From Tanytarsus gracilentus (Eukaryota > Arthropoda > Insecta > Diptera > Chironomidae): a stretch of 64,000 nt of DNA. The notes beneath the pieces were generated by a model. It did not search any database, had not been told where the DNA came from, and saw only the letters and a list, made by a program, of their open reading frames with translations. Within the stretch, counting starts at the first letter, position 1; each line of letters opens with the position of its first letter. Of the stretch, positions 22,501 through 34,276 are shown piece after piece. The translations under genes were made by a program, and so were the position numbers. The DNA lies in NCBI GenBank assembly GCA_038502055.1, contig JAXRKN010000044.1, positions 10,251,501 through 10,315,500 on the forward strand, in the 5' to 3' direction.

Positions 22501-25283
22501 AAAAGTTTAAAGTAAATAAAACAAAAAGATTACTTAATTTTTTTTATAGATTTATCGTTGTTAGTTTTAAAAATCAAGTATTTCTCTTACATGTAGATAA
22601 ATACGATTTATATAACACGAACTTAAAACATTTAAATCAGCGCTTAAAAGTATGAAAATTGTAGTGTTGAATAAGACCTTATTGAGTCTTTTTTAATTTT
22701 TACTTTGAATCAAATATAATTTAAAACCATAAATTTTAAAAAAATTGAGGCTGTAATTTTTTATTACCGGCAATCCATCAGTTCCATTACAACCATCTTG
22801 GCCAGGAATTCCAGAAGGACTAAATAAAATGAAAAGGCAATCATTAAAGCTCTGAAATTAAATTAATTAAACTTAGTTTATGTACCCTGGTGGCCCTTGA
22901 TGTCCAGGCAATCCTTTAATTAAAAAGATTTTTAGATTTTTTATAATTATACTTTAAAGTTTTTTAACATACCAGGAATTCCAGGAAATCCAGGCATGCC
23001 AGTTTTTCCTCTATCTCCTTTAGGGCCCTAAAAATATATTTCTATGTTTTCTTATTCTCAAAATTTATAACTTAGAACTTACGAATGGTCCAGGAAATCC
23101 AGTTTCTCCCTTGCTTCCCTTCGAACCTAATTAAAAAGTTCATTAATTACAATGATCGATCGCATTAAAATAACCTTTTAATTTACCTGGTAAACCCTCA
23201 GTGCCGGCAAATCCTTGCATACCTATTGAAACATTATAAATTTATGTTAAAGCTCTTACAAAATAAAATTAAAAGCTTTAAATAATCAAATTATGTCAAG
23301 GCCAATTAATATTTCAAGGTCATTTGAATGAAATGAAATTTTTAGACTCACCCTTCGGGCCAGGATACCCGTTGACACCGGGCAATCCTCTATCGCCCTT
23401 TTGAGCGAAGCACTTTGGTATGCAGCATCCCGATCCTGTGCAATTTTTTGCAGGTGGTCCACGAATGGGAGCACTCGCTGTGTCTACAATATCATATGCT
23501 TCTGGTACTCGCTGTACATTTTGTCGTTCTCTTTCGCGAGCCCTATTTCGTCCCAAAAAACCTACACTACCGCTATCAATATCGTTCCACAATTGCGCAC
23601 TCGTATTTACAACGAAATAAATGGATACTATAACGGTCATTAGCAACCACCTGCAAGCATGAGAGAGAAGAGAGCTTAATGCAATGATCATCATATGCAT
23701 GTAAATAAAACTTCGGAGCACATGGTTGGAAAAAATCGAGCATAAATTCTCTCTCGGCAATTTTCGTGAAATGAGAGAAAATCTTGCAGGATTAACACAA
23801 ACACAACTTTAAATGCTCTCTCGCGATTTTCAACCCGAAGTTTGAAGTTTTCGTGAAGGAAAATCATTCAAGTGAATCATTATGCTTTTGGAGTTTGAGG
23901 AGTGAACATTAGAGAACGAAAAATCTCAAGGACGTTTGATTAGAGGGTTTTCACTCTTTCGTTCATTGAGGTCATTAGAAAATATATTTTTCATAAATAA
24001 AGTTTTTCACTTTGATGAAATTTTTTTAAGCACGATTTTTGTTAATACAAAAAATAAATTTGCATAAAAACTTTGGTAAAGTGGTTGAAAATTTAGTTAA
24101 AATTTTTTTTAAGAAATTTTTAAATTTTCGTTTCAAACATAAAAATTGTTCAAAGACGTCAAATTTAAAATTTGGCAAATAAAAAATGTAGAAACAATTT
24201 TTAAGTTAGAATCAAGAATTTTAATGAAGAATTTTTAATAATTCTAGTGTATGAAATTAATTTAATTCTTTTAAATGGACAACCCATGTAAGATTCAAGT
24301 TATAAAATAAAAAATTAAAAATAATTTTGCAACTTTATAACTTTTAGTATTATGCAAATTTGTATTTTTTCCTCTCTTAGAATTTCACCAAAATAATTTT
24401 GCTGCACCATCAAGTAATTTGATAATTAATTTTTAAACATTATAATCACTATTTTTTAAATTGTTAACCATTGTTGAAAATAATTTTTCTACTGGATTTT
24501 TTAATCCTTTCATTTTCACTTTTAATTCCATAAAAATTAACTCAAAATATATTTTATGACACAAACTAACAAATGCACTTGCATTTGCTTTTGATGTACG
24601 TCAACATTTCCTTTCTGAAAAAATATTTCATCTCTAACACAATTTTCTAGATTCAATTTTTTTCTAGAATTTTTTTTTCTGTATATTTTTATAGTTATAA
24701 TCATGTTGGTTTAATTTCAATCATATTTAGCTTTTTATTACTCGCGCTTATCAGTTGAACTCATTAATAAACTTCCTTTCTGAACTATGGTCATATATAA
24801 CTTGTATCACGATCGTGCGACGTTGCCAAACTTTATAATTCCCGAAATTTCCATTTTTCTTTGAATTACTGAATGAAATTGAAAATTTTGGTTGTGTCAG
24901 TGATATTTTTGAGTTTCTTTGATTTAATTTTAATGGTTTTTAATTTTTTTCATCACAGATTAATTCCAAAAATATTTTAATGAATATTTTTTTCACTTTT
25001 TTAAATCTTTTGATTTTTTTTATAATTCTTTAATTTTAATTTAAAAATTTTTGCTTGCATTTAAAAGGCCATAAATAAAAGAATTAAATTTTATTTTCAC
25101 ACTTTTCAAATCACATCACAAAATGCAAGCATTTCTTCACATCCAAGTTGGTTGAAAATAATCCAAATTAATCCAATGAAATTTATGTGCAGCACTTTTC
25201 CTCCAAAAATGATCAACTCGAATGATTTTCCTCACAAATATCGCACGAATTTCTCACCATGGTGATTCTCTTTTGGATGCCAT
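3730..25283 (-). CDS. Col4a1: Collagen alpha-1(IV) chain, complete, about 76 exons
   Basis: Secreted basement-membrane collagen chain. Coding exon 1 is 25258-25283 (start MASKRESP), exon 2 is 23352-23650 (signal peptide, mature AQLWND, cysteine knot CTGSGCCIPKC), followed by some 70 short Gly-X-Y exons; the last two (4040-4509 and 3730-3984) encode the NC1 domain. Summed exons give roughly 5.3 kb, about 1,780 residues, close to Drosophila Col4a1. Orthology rests on the NC1 sequence (GYSLMYVDGNDY, SCGQNN-like CGQNNVCNYASRND, PDCPNGWEGLWIGYSF) and on matching helix interruptions such as GGRCSDCRPG near 18740. Introns are mostly 50-60 bp; the exceptions are intron 1 (1.6 kb) and the introns holding nested plus-strand genes (5.55-9.97, 12.57-14.18, 15.54-17.96 and 20.32-21.45 kb). 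Individual small exons in the middle were placed only approximately. A paralogue starts at 1653. Confidence 0.93.
6297..6361. repeat. TTTCTCAC / TTTCTTC microsatellite
   Basis: Imperfect short tandem array with an 8-base unit TTTCTCAC interrupted twice by TTTCTTC. It sits inside the TIR-bounded element at 6118-7030. Confidence 0.85.
6526..7000. repeat. About 118 bp tandem repeat, three full and two partial units
   Basis: Landmark GAATGTC recurs at 6593, 6712, 6830 and 6945, giving unit lengths of 119, 118 and 115 bp. A partial unit precedes (6526-6592) and a decaying one follows (6945-7000). Shared internal text includes CAGGAGTGCCACTAATGTCC and TTCATGGGTTCGTTGAACTC. The open frame that reads through it is a by-product of the repetition. 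Confidence 0.85.
7380..9922 (+). CDS. Dipeptidyl peptidase 4-like serine peptidase, secreted
   Basis: S9B prolyl oligopeptidase-family enzyme expected to remove X-Pro/X-Ala dipeptides from peptide N-termini. Exons 7380-7619, 7679-8395, 8499-8695, 8750-9215, 9272-9781 and 9833-9922 total 2,220 nt (739 residues plus an initiator Met from an upstream exon). The N-terminus KQFLLILLYAFYCHA looks like a signal peptide rather than a type II anchor. The beta-propeller carries the substrate-binding Glu pair in WVYEEEVLGSD; the alpha/beta-hydrolase domain carries the nucleophile in GWSYGG, the Asp in HGNADDNVH and the His in DEAHGL, so it should be active. Poly(A) signal AATAAA is at 9944-9949, and the opposing collagen exon begins at 9970. 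The whole gene is nested antisense in a Col4a1 intron. A DPP8/9 type is less likely given the leader. Confidence 0.9.
12686..12693 (+). promoter_or_regulatory. Rh5: TATA box of the opsin gene
   Basis: TATAAATA 62 bp before the opsin ATG. Just upstream (12618-12685) are several TAAT/ATTA cores, for example TTAATTAGTGACAATTA, reminiscent of but not matching the photoreceptor RCSI site TAATYNRATTN. This leaves a 5' UTR of about 35 nt. Confidence 0.55.
12755..14035 (+). CDS. Rh5: Blue/short-wavelength opsin, Rh5-type
   Basis: Seven-transmembrane visual pigment, Gq-coupled in insect photoreceptors. Exons 12755-12807, 12858-13037, 13091-13441 and 13495-14035 join to 374 residues. Visible: N-glycosylation site near the N-terminus (GNESD), TM1 with GNGIVVW, TM2 LFIVNLAIFDLCMM, DRF in place of DRY at the end of TM3, the ECL2 sequence VPEGFLTTCSFD, EIRIAKAAFTIFFMF in TM6, and the retinal-binding Lys321 in MIPAVCCKIVSCIDPW. 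Glu103 (MMLEMPML) occupies the TM2 site where insect UV opsins have Lys, which together with EMPMLLYNS favours a Rh5-like blue pigment. Poly(A) signal AATAAA is at 14129-14134. Nested antisense in a Col4a1 intron (exons resume at about 14182). UV versus blue assignment is inference. Confidence 0.92.
15695..17945 (+). CDS. Diverged secreted heme peroxidase, probably catalytically impaired
   Basis: Animal heme peroxidase family (peroxinectin/chorion-peroxidase-like). Exons 15695-15960, 16011-16167, 16245-16551 and 16603-17945 give 690 residues with a signal peptide MKIYILLLFIISKINS. Family landmarks are clear: NNLKYPKRG, YELPSPR, TSYLDLSQIYGS, SHNNIADKIGALNRHW, proximal His456 in AFRIFHSFIP, LRGRDHGIPAY and the C-terminal FTKNQLGVIQ block. 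Key active-site positions are altered: the usual GQFLDHD reads AQFIAND, so the heme-ester Asp is Ala227 and the distal His is Asn228; the second ester Glu is Gln363, although Arg360 in GDDR is kept. Nested antisense in a Col4a1 intron. An AATAAA (17941-17946) overlaps the stop codon, and the collagen splice donor begins 6 nt after it. Confidence 0.9.
20724..20762 (+). promoter_or_regulatory. TATA + initiator promoter of the zinc-finger gene
   Basis: TATAAATA at 20724-20731 and initiator TTCAGTC with +1 near 20758, a spacing of 34 bp, followed by a 5' UTR of about 25 nt. A strong focused promoter inside a collagen intron supports the nested gene being real and independently expressed. Confidence 0.7.
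20783..21440 (+). CDS. Five-finger C2H2 protein with a CtBP-binding motif
   Basis: Two exons, 20783-21125 and 21178-21440 (52 bp intron inside an HTGEKPF linker), encode 201 residues. Residues 4-8 are PLDLS (MEMPLDLSVK), the canonical motif by which repressors recruit the co-repressor CtBP. A basic region follows, then five C2H2 fingers starting near residue 66 with TGEKP-type linkers between the first three. The fifth finger is odd: it starts CRC, with one residue between the cysteines instead of two to four. A short DNA-binding transcriptional repressor is the reasonable reading; no specific orthologue was recognised. Nested antisense in a Col4a1 intron, with its stop codon touching the collagen splice donor (21441-21445). 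Confidence 0.85.
23735..23896. promoter_or_regulatory. Col4a1: Ultra-conserved intron-1 block, right copy
   Basis: Partner of 592-753: 159 of 162 bases identical without gaps. It is located 85 bp upstream of coding exon 2 in Col4a1 intron 1. Flanking intron sequence on both sides has diverged strongly, so the conservation is confined to this block. Confidence 0.6.
24782..25135. promoter_or_regulatory. Col4a1: Further intron-1 islands shared by both collagen copies
   Basis: Two islands match the left copy in order: 24782-24834 with 1271-1340 (shared TATCAC..ATC and GTTGCCAAACTT) and 25053-25135 with 1450-1530 (shared GCTTGCATTTAAA, GGCCATAAA and AATGCAAG). Intervening intron sequence is not alignable by eye. 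Confidence 0.45.
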
Positions 25284-25639
25284 GGCAATCCGTCTCGAGC
25301 CCATCCTCGGGCTCTGATTAGATATTTTTAAAAATATATTTTGGTCACTTAAATCACAGATTGAAAAAGAACTTTTTCGCTATTCTAATGAATTTTTTTC
25401 CTTCTTCTTAATCCATGAATTTTCCGATTCTTTTTTAAAACACCACTTCCGGATTCTAATTTTTTTCTCCACTTAGTCACTAAACACCAGCATTTAATTC
25501 TTTTATAATAATTTTTTGCGCAATCTCAGTCCGTTTTCTTATTATCTGTTCTTTCTCTCCACACAGAACAGCAGCAAAGAAAAAAAAATAATGAAATAAA
25601 AAAAAGATAATTTTCCTCCAAGTTGTCGCGAGACCACGG

Positions 25640-25690
25640 CTCTTTCAATCTCGACAAGTGGACCGCTGAACACGAACTGATCGTGAAAGG
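25640..25690 (-). promoter_or_regulatory. Col4a1: Core promoter of Col4a1
   Basis: Minus-strand initiator TCAGTTC places +1 near 25678, giving a 5' UTR of about 395 nt before the ATG at 25283. No TATA box is seen. The segment 25480-25715 matches about 1775-1990 of the left copy, including a shared GTTGTCGCGAGACCAC and CGACAAGTGGACCGCTGA. GATA-type sites lie upstream at 25973-25980 and 26021-26026. Confidence 0.6.
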
Positions 25691-27268
25691 CGAATTGATG
25701 TATTTTCATAGTCGCTCGGCTTTCGCTTCGGCTCAGGAAAGTGTGGGAAACGATTGCTACATGTATGAAAATGTGGATGGCAAAGGAACATGAGGAAGCA
25801 TGTGAAGGCACGAAGTTCTCATCGGCGATAGAACTCTCCGAACTTATGCTCGTGACTTTTCGGGAGAGAACTGAGCACATATGTTCAACTTCATCATCTT
25901 TTCATATTAAATATATCAAAAAATGTGCATTATGCAATAAATCATCTGCAGAATTCTCCGATTTTGACGTCACTTATCAGTTTAATAAATAAAACTTGAA
26001 TTTCTTGGAATTTCGTTCTCGATAAGAGAGAAAATTGAGAGAATTATTTTTCTCTCATGAGAGTTTTAAAATATTTTCTCTATTTTAAAAATTTTCACAA
26101 AAAAATTTAATTTTTTTTTTGCAACAAGTTATTGCCACAAATATTTACTGAAAAATTCCAAGGAGCCGGCTATAAATCAACTTTTTTCTTCTTCTTTCTT
26201 TCGCTCGAGGCAAATTGCATTTTAATGCACATATTTACTGATATCAAATGCCGCGCACACCACACAAAAACTGATGAGTGATCAAAAAAGTGCATGATTT
26301 ACGTCAGCTAATTTTATTTTTTCCAATGTTATAAAGTTTAATAAAATTTTACATTTAATTCTTCAAGAATCTCGAGGTTAAGTTTGACGTCTCTGGTCAA
26401 GGATGCTGTAAAAGATTTAATTCACTCTTAGCGATTACAACACTCGAGTTATGAAATTTTTATTTTTCCTCAAACTTAATTTCTTATCACTTATAGAGCC
26501 CTCAATGAGCTCATTCATATTTTTTTATTTTCTTAATGACAGATTAGAGCTAAAACAAGTTCAACGAAACTGTTTGTGAATGAGGAACGTGACTTTAATT
26601 CAAGAATTTTTTTATGAATTGATCTTAAATTAAAGTTTATGAAAATTATTATTTAATCTATTAAAAATTTATTCTTTATAATTTTCGAATAATAATTTTT
26701 AATTTTTTTCAAGTAGCTAAAGCACACAATTTCTTTATTTGTGATCGTAAAATAAACAAAACAATCCCAACATCTATATTCCCTCATTGATGTGTTGCAA
26801 GAAAATGCAGAAGAAGGCAAACACTGATGATGATCTGATCCCTTAAAATGGAAGCGTTTTACCATATGCGAAAACATATATATTTCACGAAAGAGATTAA
26901 ATCAATTTTTGTCTCTCGCTTTGAAAAGGAAGGCATAGTTCATTTAAAGATGCGAACATTAGCCTTCTCATGCCCACATTTCGTCAAATTGAAATTCATC
27001 ACTAAAATTGCACAAAGTGCTGTGAAGAAAATCTTCTAGTCGTGCAGTGAGTGTGAGAGGGGGCGGAAGTGCAGTCGTTTTATGATTTAATAGCATCTAT
27101 TATTATGATCTTTAAATGAAGCGTTGCAGAGGAATTGCACAAAGTCGTATAACTTCCATATAGAAAAAAAATGTGCTCGAATAAATCTTCGTCAAGAGAT
27201 TTCTTTTTTTTACTAGAAAAATTCGCTCACCCAATTTTATATTTTTACTGTCTTATCATGTGACAAGC

Positions 27269-27485
27269 CTTAGTGACCTATGTGAGTTTATTTTTGTGCT
27301 AAACAGTCTCACTGGGTTAGGAGCGTTAAAATATTTCTTTTTTAAATTAATGATAAGTGTGAAAGATTTTTTTTGCAGTTCATTTTACAACTCAAATTCC
27401 ATTCACAGTTTTACATCTGTAGAAAAAAAATTCTATTTGAGCTGCTTCCGGATGAATAAAAAATAATTTTTACAGTTGTGATAAG
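27269..27485. promoter_or_regulatory. Col4a1: Upstream CTTAGTGACCTA and ETS/GATA islands, right copy
   Basis: CTTAGTGACCTA at 27269-27280 matches 2196-2207; CTTCCGGATGAA at 27445-27456 plus TGATAAG at 27479-27485 match 2414-2449. Order is kept, and the spacing between the first two elements is similar (about 177 versus 219 bp). Confidence 0.45.
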
Positions 27486-29893
27486 AGAAAAACGCTGAGA
27501 TATTTCAGCATAAGAAGAAAACAAAATAATGAAGAGAATTTAATTTATTTTCAATCATGTGCGGACATCAATGTGAACAACTTTTCGAAATGTCCCTAAA
27601 TTTAAAAAACTTTGTTTACCCAATTAAAATTTTGCTAATTTTTAACACTTGCCAAAAAGCATTTTTAATTTTTTTAAATTTTACTAAATCGCTGCACTTA
27701 ACAACAACAAGTCATCACAGTATCAAAAAGGCATTGAAAGAACACACATTAAGCGGCTCGCGAGCACATTTGTGGTGCACAAAATCATCACTTTGATCAT
27801 ATGGCATGAGAGTTCAGTGCTGCCGAAGAAAGAATGAAAAGAAAATTCATGCGCATAAATAAAATGTTCGTATGTACATGCTGATCAAAGATTCGCTGTC
27901 TGCAACTGGTGAGTTTCGCTTAATTGAGGCGCAGCAAAAAAATCTGCAACAAGTTATAAAAGCTGAAAAATCAATCATCACATGCGCACGCTGAGTCATA
28001 AAATTATTCCAACTCACATTAAAAAATTCAATTGGCAGTTTAGATGGAAATTTTTCAGAATAATTCCGGGGAAAAAAAATTGTGAAAATTTTCCTTTAAC
28101 TACTCTTTTTACACTGCAAGTGATGAAATTTCAAAAACTATTAATATCATCGCAAGCGCATCACAAGACATATGTTTCGGTTTGACTAATGTAAACAAGA
28201 AGTGCATCGATCGGGTTGATCGAGTAACGTTAAATATACAATGGACTATGAATGTTTTGGTTGAGAAAAAGTACATCGAGCGCGTTTATCATTTTTAATT
28301 ATTTTTTTTAAATTTAAAAAATATTTTTCGTGTAAAATTTATACAAATATAAGATTATTTAATTTTTTAACTACAAAAATCACGTTCGGTAAAAGAAATA
28401 CTCAATCGCTGAATTTAAATCACTGTTTATTTTTTTCTTTAGTTCCTAAACACATGTTGGTAAAGATTCTCGTGCAGATTTAGAAATGCATTAATTATTC
28501 TTGAACTGTTTGCCATTCTTATCTCCCTGTTCTACCTTTAAATTACCTTCTCTAACATTAACCTTTCTCACTTTTTCGATGCTCACGTTCAACAAGCTGC
28601 AAACTCTTGCATCATTCAAGTCAATAAAAATTTTCATTCTCTTATAAGACAGAAATAGAAAATCTTCTTTCTTTATTTTTACAACATGAATGAAAAGCAT
28701 AAAGAGTAAGCATAAAAAAGATTTTAATAAGAATGAAGCTGAAAAAAATGAGAAACAATTTCTGGCATCTGTTAATAAAGCATAAAAATGCACTTTTTGC
28801 AAAACTTCACTTATGAACATAAACAGCGAAAGAGAATCTCTTAAAGTGAAGAGTGTTCTTCATAAAAAAAATATTATGAATGCATCAAGTTTACAACTTC
28901 TCAAATTAATTAAATTTTCTCATCTTCTTCTGTGTTTTTTTTTGGAAAAAACATCGAAAATTTGTGTTTGTGTAGGAGCGAGATGTTGGAGATTTTATTT
29001 ATGATCTGTTTGCATATAGATCAAGTAACATGCATGTCTGACATCATATTATGAACATCGTGATGAATTCAGAATTTGTCTTTCGAAGTGAACTGGATAA
29101 AATTCATTTAAAATGTATAGTAAAATTAAAATTTCTCACAGAAAAACAATTTCAAGTTCTGCAAAACTCTTCAACAAATTTCTAAGAACGTGGTTCAAAA
29201 TTTTCCCTGAAACTACTGCACACCCATATTAATGATGATGAGCATTTAAAAGTTTTAATCTAAACTACAGATGTCTGACATGATTGCGATGCTTCAGACA
29301 AAACGTGCGCTGCATTTAAGCGATGCCCTATAATTAATATATTACGACGATATCACTTTGAAACTTTATTTTTTTTGGGAAAAATTTTACTTCGTTTTAT
29401 TTTTGGATTCCATTGATAAACATGCTCGCATGCGTTTCGGTGAGTTTTTTTTGGGTGTGTGTACGAACATTTAGGGTACAAATGAGAATGAAAGTAAATT
29501 TTTTTCGGGTTGTGAGAAAACTAATTTGGAAACGTCCACCTTTTGTGTGTTGAGTGACAAATTAATGATTTTATTGGAATGCACAAAGTTGGTGTGAAAA
29601 AATTAAAATAATTTTCAAAATGAAGAATTTTTTTACAAAAAATATTCACGCTCACAAAAATTTGTCATAAAAAAAATTTAACCTTTTTCTGTCAATCTTA
29701 ATAATTTTTAATATTTCGCGGTCATTGCCACAATTATTTTTCAGCGACACTTTCATGCAAAAAATTCTGCATCAATGTCAAATTATTTGTCTGCATTTCT
29801 GCTAAGATCGACATTTTATTGAAAATATTTATAAGACACCTCATGAAAACTAGAGCGAAAAAAGGCAGACAAATAGAATTTTGAATAATTTTT

Positions 29894-30081
29894 GAGTCGG
29901 AAATATTTCTTGCTGCTGTGTTATCAGCGGGAGTATTTAGTGATAATGACATCTAGTCGATGACCCATTAACATTTCGATTTAGCTTCATTTATTTAATT
30001 TTAGCTCAATTTGCTTCCAGAATTAAGTAAGAAGCTTTGTTGCCACATTTTTGCTCTCTCGTCGTAAATTTTGAAATAAAT
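29894..30081. promoter_or_regulatory. Col4a1: Distal conserved upstream island, right copy
   Basis: GAGTCGGAAA, GTGTTATCAG, AGTCGATGACCC, TTTAATTTTAGCT and TTTTGAAATAAATTT occur in the same order as at 2664-2816. It lies about 4.2 kb upstream of the Col4a1 start. Nothing here indicates a gene. Confidence 0.45.
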
Positions 30082-33000
30082 TTCATCGAAAAAAAATTCT
30101 TATTTTCTTGTGAAGGTTTAGTTAGGGTTTGAGTTTTCAAATCAGAAAAATTTAGAACGGACAAAATTATAAATGAGAGTGAGAAAAATGCAAAAAATCT
30201 CTCTAGAACTTTAGCACTAGATGATGAATGAAAGATAATTATAAAAACTTGATGGCACAATTTGTGATTCTTTAAATTATTTTTCATAATCTCAAAACGG
30301 AATACACATTTTTTTTGCTTATCATCGCTTTGCGAGTACAAGCTCGAGCAATCACGCTACTTGTGTAGCTATTACAAAAAATGAATTTGTGCATTTCTCG
30401 CTCCTTCTCAATTGCTCGCGAGAGTATCAATTATTATTATCATGCAGTGTGTGGGAGGTCCATCTGGGATTAAAGTTTGTTATCGAGAAAATAATTAAAA
30501 TTGTTGGAGTGCTCAACATTGTTGAATCAATTTGAGAAATTTTAATTAATTAATTTTTTTAATTAATTTTGTTTATTAACACTTTCCAATTAATTTTTTA
30601 AAACCTAACGTGAATTTTAATTTTTTAAAAAAAATTTACATAATTTCATGAAATCCCATAAATCAACTTTTGCACATAATTAACATTGAAAAATCTCAAT
30701 TAAACAGTAATTCAAAGCGTTTATAGTAAAAGTCACATTTGATTATTTTCACACATAAGATGAGTGTAATAAATTTATTTTCTCTCTTCATGCTAGCATA
30801 GAATTAAAACCTTACAACAGTCATATACGAAAAAATATATCGTGAGAGTGAGAATAAAAAATTTAAAAATATCTCTCAAAATTTTCTTTAATTAAAAATT
30901 GAATCGAAACGAAAAGTGAAACATGTGCCGCATGGTTGATTAGTGTGATCTTCAATTGCATTATAATGACTCGCTAGACAGTGACCGAATTTTGGGTTTG
31001 TAATTAAGAGCTTCTTTAATTGGATCACTGCCCTAATTTCTTATCATCCAAAAGTGACAATCAAAGTGCGTCGATGAGACATCGTCCTACCCCAAACACA
31101 ATTACACGATAGCAACTTTCATGCTCGCTCGATGAAAAAAAAAATCAGTTTTTACTCAGCTGTTTGCGCTTACAGACGTGCATTACATATTTAAAGTAAG
31201 AACATTTTTAATGTGTGATTTTATTTGCTTAAAAATTTAATTGATAAAATAATTAGAATATGCAAAATATTTAACGGGTTTTTGTTCGTGAGAGAGACAA
31301 AATACAGCCATGGAAAAAATTAGTCTATAAAATTGTTTTCAATTAGCATATCAAACCAATAATTACAATTTTAGCGTGAAAAAAACCTGGAATGTAAACG
31401 TTCACGAAAAATATCATTCATTTCATACGAGCGTAATTTGAGATTAAACTTTAAGTGAATAAATTAAATGTCTGGACTCACACTTAATATTTTTTAAAGT
31501 GAACAATTGAGAGAGTTTCTATTTTTGTATCTTGAGATGAGCGACTGCATGATTTTTATCGGGTTTGTGATCACAATAATTGATCTCGTTCTCAAGCATG
31601 TGATTATTTAAGTTTTCCGCCGGTGCAGTTAAATAATTTCAAGGGGTGGATACTCGAAAATGTTGAAATTAATTTTCAAAATTTTTATTTTTGAATAGTC
31701 AAATTTTTGTTTTAAAAACTTTCCCAACAATAAATTTACGTGAATTATGAAATGATCTACCTCTCATACACATCTCAATCAGCTGCTTTCAATAGAATTT
31801 TACTATTGACATTTTGTTACACAACTTTAATATATCAGCTACCGTGCACTCAATGGAAAATGCCTACACCTTGAAAATAAAATATTCACATGCACAATGT
31901 GCTCTCTTGATATTCTAATAAAGAAAAAAGTCGAGAAAACTATTTTTAGATTTTAATTTGAGAGAAATTGCAGTAGAATGAGTTGTGAGAATAAAATTAC
32001 CGGTATTTATAGTTTTGAATCAATAAATTTTAATAAGATACAAAAAAAATATGTCGAATCTTAAGCAGTGAAAGAAAAATTTGATGCTAATACAAAAGTT
32101 TTAAAAAATTTCCTCCAAATACACAAAAAGGTCGTCGAAGGTTGTTTATCCATTGTACTTTTTTAAAAAGAAGAATTTTAACAATTATGCAGTTAAAATT
32201 TGTTTCAGTAACTAATTGAGCATTAAAAAGCAAAAATACCAAAATCATCACATTTTTGGAAAAATAATTTGCTGAACTCTTTAATTAGTTATAACTGCAT
32301 TGTTGTTTATTTCAAGAAAAAAAATAATATTCTTGAACTCTAAATGTTTTCACCTTAAAACTTCAAATTTTATTTTTGGGTACAAAATTCAAGACATTTT
32401 AAAAATTATTTATTCCCCTGACACTTGTCACGCACTCAACTTCCAAGAATTAATTGAAAAATTTTTTTTCATTAACTCTTAGGTAAGAAAAACACAATTG
32501 TACAATTACAAATTAGTGATTAAAATAACGTCATAAAATCGTCTCAAGGTGTGGATACTTAACACTTAAATTGTGTACTCAAATTATTTACCAGAACTTT
32601 GTTTTCCATTTCGTGACTTTAAAAATTATAGTAATTTCAAATACAATGCTAAAAGAGTGTTTGATGTGTAAATTTTCATAAGTTCCGATACTAATTGCAA
32701 AGAGATAAGCTCAATTATTTTAAAAACAAAAGAAAAATGATTTTTATAGTTGCGTGACTCATTTTGCGTTACACAGTGAAGATAAAAAATTTTTAATAGA
32801 GAATCAAATAATGAGATTTGATGAAAGTTTTTATAAAAATTTACATTCTGAGTCATTAAAAAAGTTTTCAAAACAAACAGGAAGGACAAATGGTCAAAGA
32901 AGATTTGAATATACGATTAAATATTAAAAATTAAAATTTCATATCGTCATAGACTAAAATAAATGTTACTCGAAAATAAAAGTTATTCAACTTTCAATAA

Positions 33001-34276
33001 ATTTTAGACTGAAAATTAAATTTTGTTTCTTTTAGAAAATTATTAAAACTTTTTTCACATATGTGATGAAAAACTTAATATTTATTATCTATTGGCAAAT
33101 ATAAAAGAGAGTACTAGTTGTTCAATATGAAATCATCTAATGAGAAAATAAAATATTTGTTATCTCACACTGTCGCATTATTCATAGAACAGATGTGAAA
33201 GAACTTTTTGCACCGAGCGTTGATCATTCGCTAAAGTATTTGTAGAGTCTGCACTCGATTGTAGTTTTTACATGAACTTATTAAAATTAATATAATCAAA
33301 CATTTTTTGAAAAACTTTCCACACGTAAATTTTACGCCCAATACTTTTGAATTAAAATTTAAAACTTTCGAAAATTTTATTCAAATATCAAACACCAGAA
33401 AAGCAATAAAAAGTTCGAATGTTCGACGGCTCAATGATCCAAAAGAAACTATGTCGCATAGTATTTAATATGTCGCATAATTACGGTTGATCTCAAAGGT
33501 CATCCCTAACTCATCGATAAATAAAAAAATTATTCCAATTTCTAAAAATTATTCTCAAAACAATAAAACTAGGAAATGAAATTTAAACTTGCTGTGTCGT
33601 TGTTGAAGTTATTACAACCTGCAACACTCATCAATTCGACTCATTTTAAGATCACTTTCAGTTTTCAATGTTTCACATCCACAGTCATGACGTCATCGAT
33701 CTTCAATAAATATTAAATATTCTATGTGATAGTGTGTGCAGCCATATATGGGTCAAGTCATTGACACAAGTTATGCACATGAGAGAATTTTGTAATTCAA
33801 ACTTTTAATTTAATTTATTGCCGATATTTTTCCAAGATAGATCGTGTGCATTATTCGCAGCTGTTTTGTTATTGCAAAAAATTCAATAAATGCTAAAAAC
33901 TGCAGCGCGCGTTCAAAGAGCAATGCCGGCTGTACCTCAATTTAAAAGTTTCTATCGTTTTGCAACTTTTTCAAAGACGCCATAAAAAAATTCATCTGCA
34001 TTTCTATTGAAGACTCTTGTGAAAAAATTAGTTTCACTCACATGGAATTAATTTTTTTCTCCATTATTTCTCAATGAATTTTCGAATGTTAATTTTGCTT
34101 AGAGACGAGAGCGCTGATTCATCTTTGAGAGTTGCATGTCACAAATTTGTGGTTGTAAATGACTTTTCGCTATGATCGTCATCGAAGCGAAAAAAATGAT
34201 TTTTGAGCTTTTGTTGCTTTTTGCTCTCTTCCTCTACGCGAGCGAGGAGCTCAGTTTTATTTTCGCTGCTGAATGT

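Noticed and set aside
23352..23760. Start of Col4a1 at an upstream in-frame Met in the exon-2 frame (near 23757)
   Set aside because: The acceptor at 23651-23652 and the exon at 25258-25283 give a matching phase and a start (MASKRESP) shared with the paralogue; the longer frame is intron sequence.
25542..25992. Overlapping open frames on both strands near the Col4a1 promoter
   Set aside because: They overlap the conserved 5' UTR and promoter and are not preserved in the left copy.
26653..33000. Several 60-110 codon frames in the 8.6 kb spacer
   Set aside because: No family resemblance, biased AT-rich composition, no coherent splice structure; expected by chance at this base composition.
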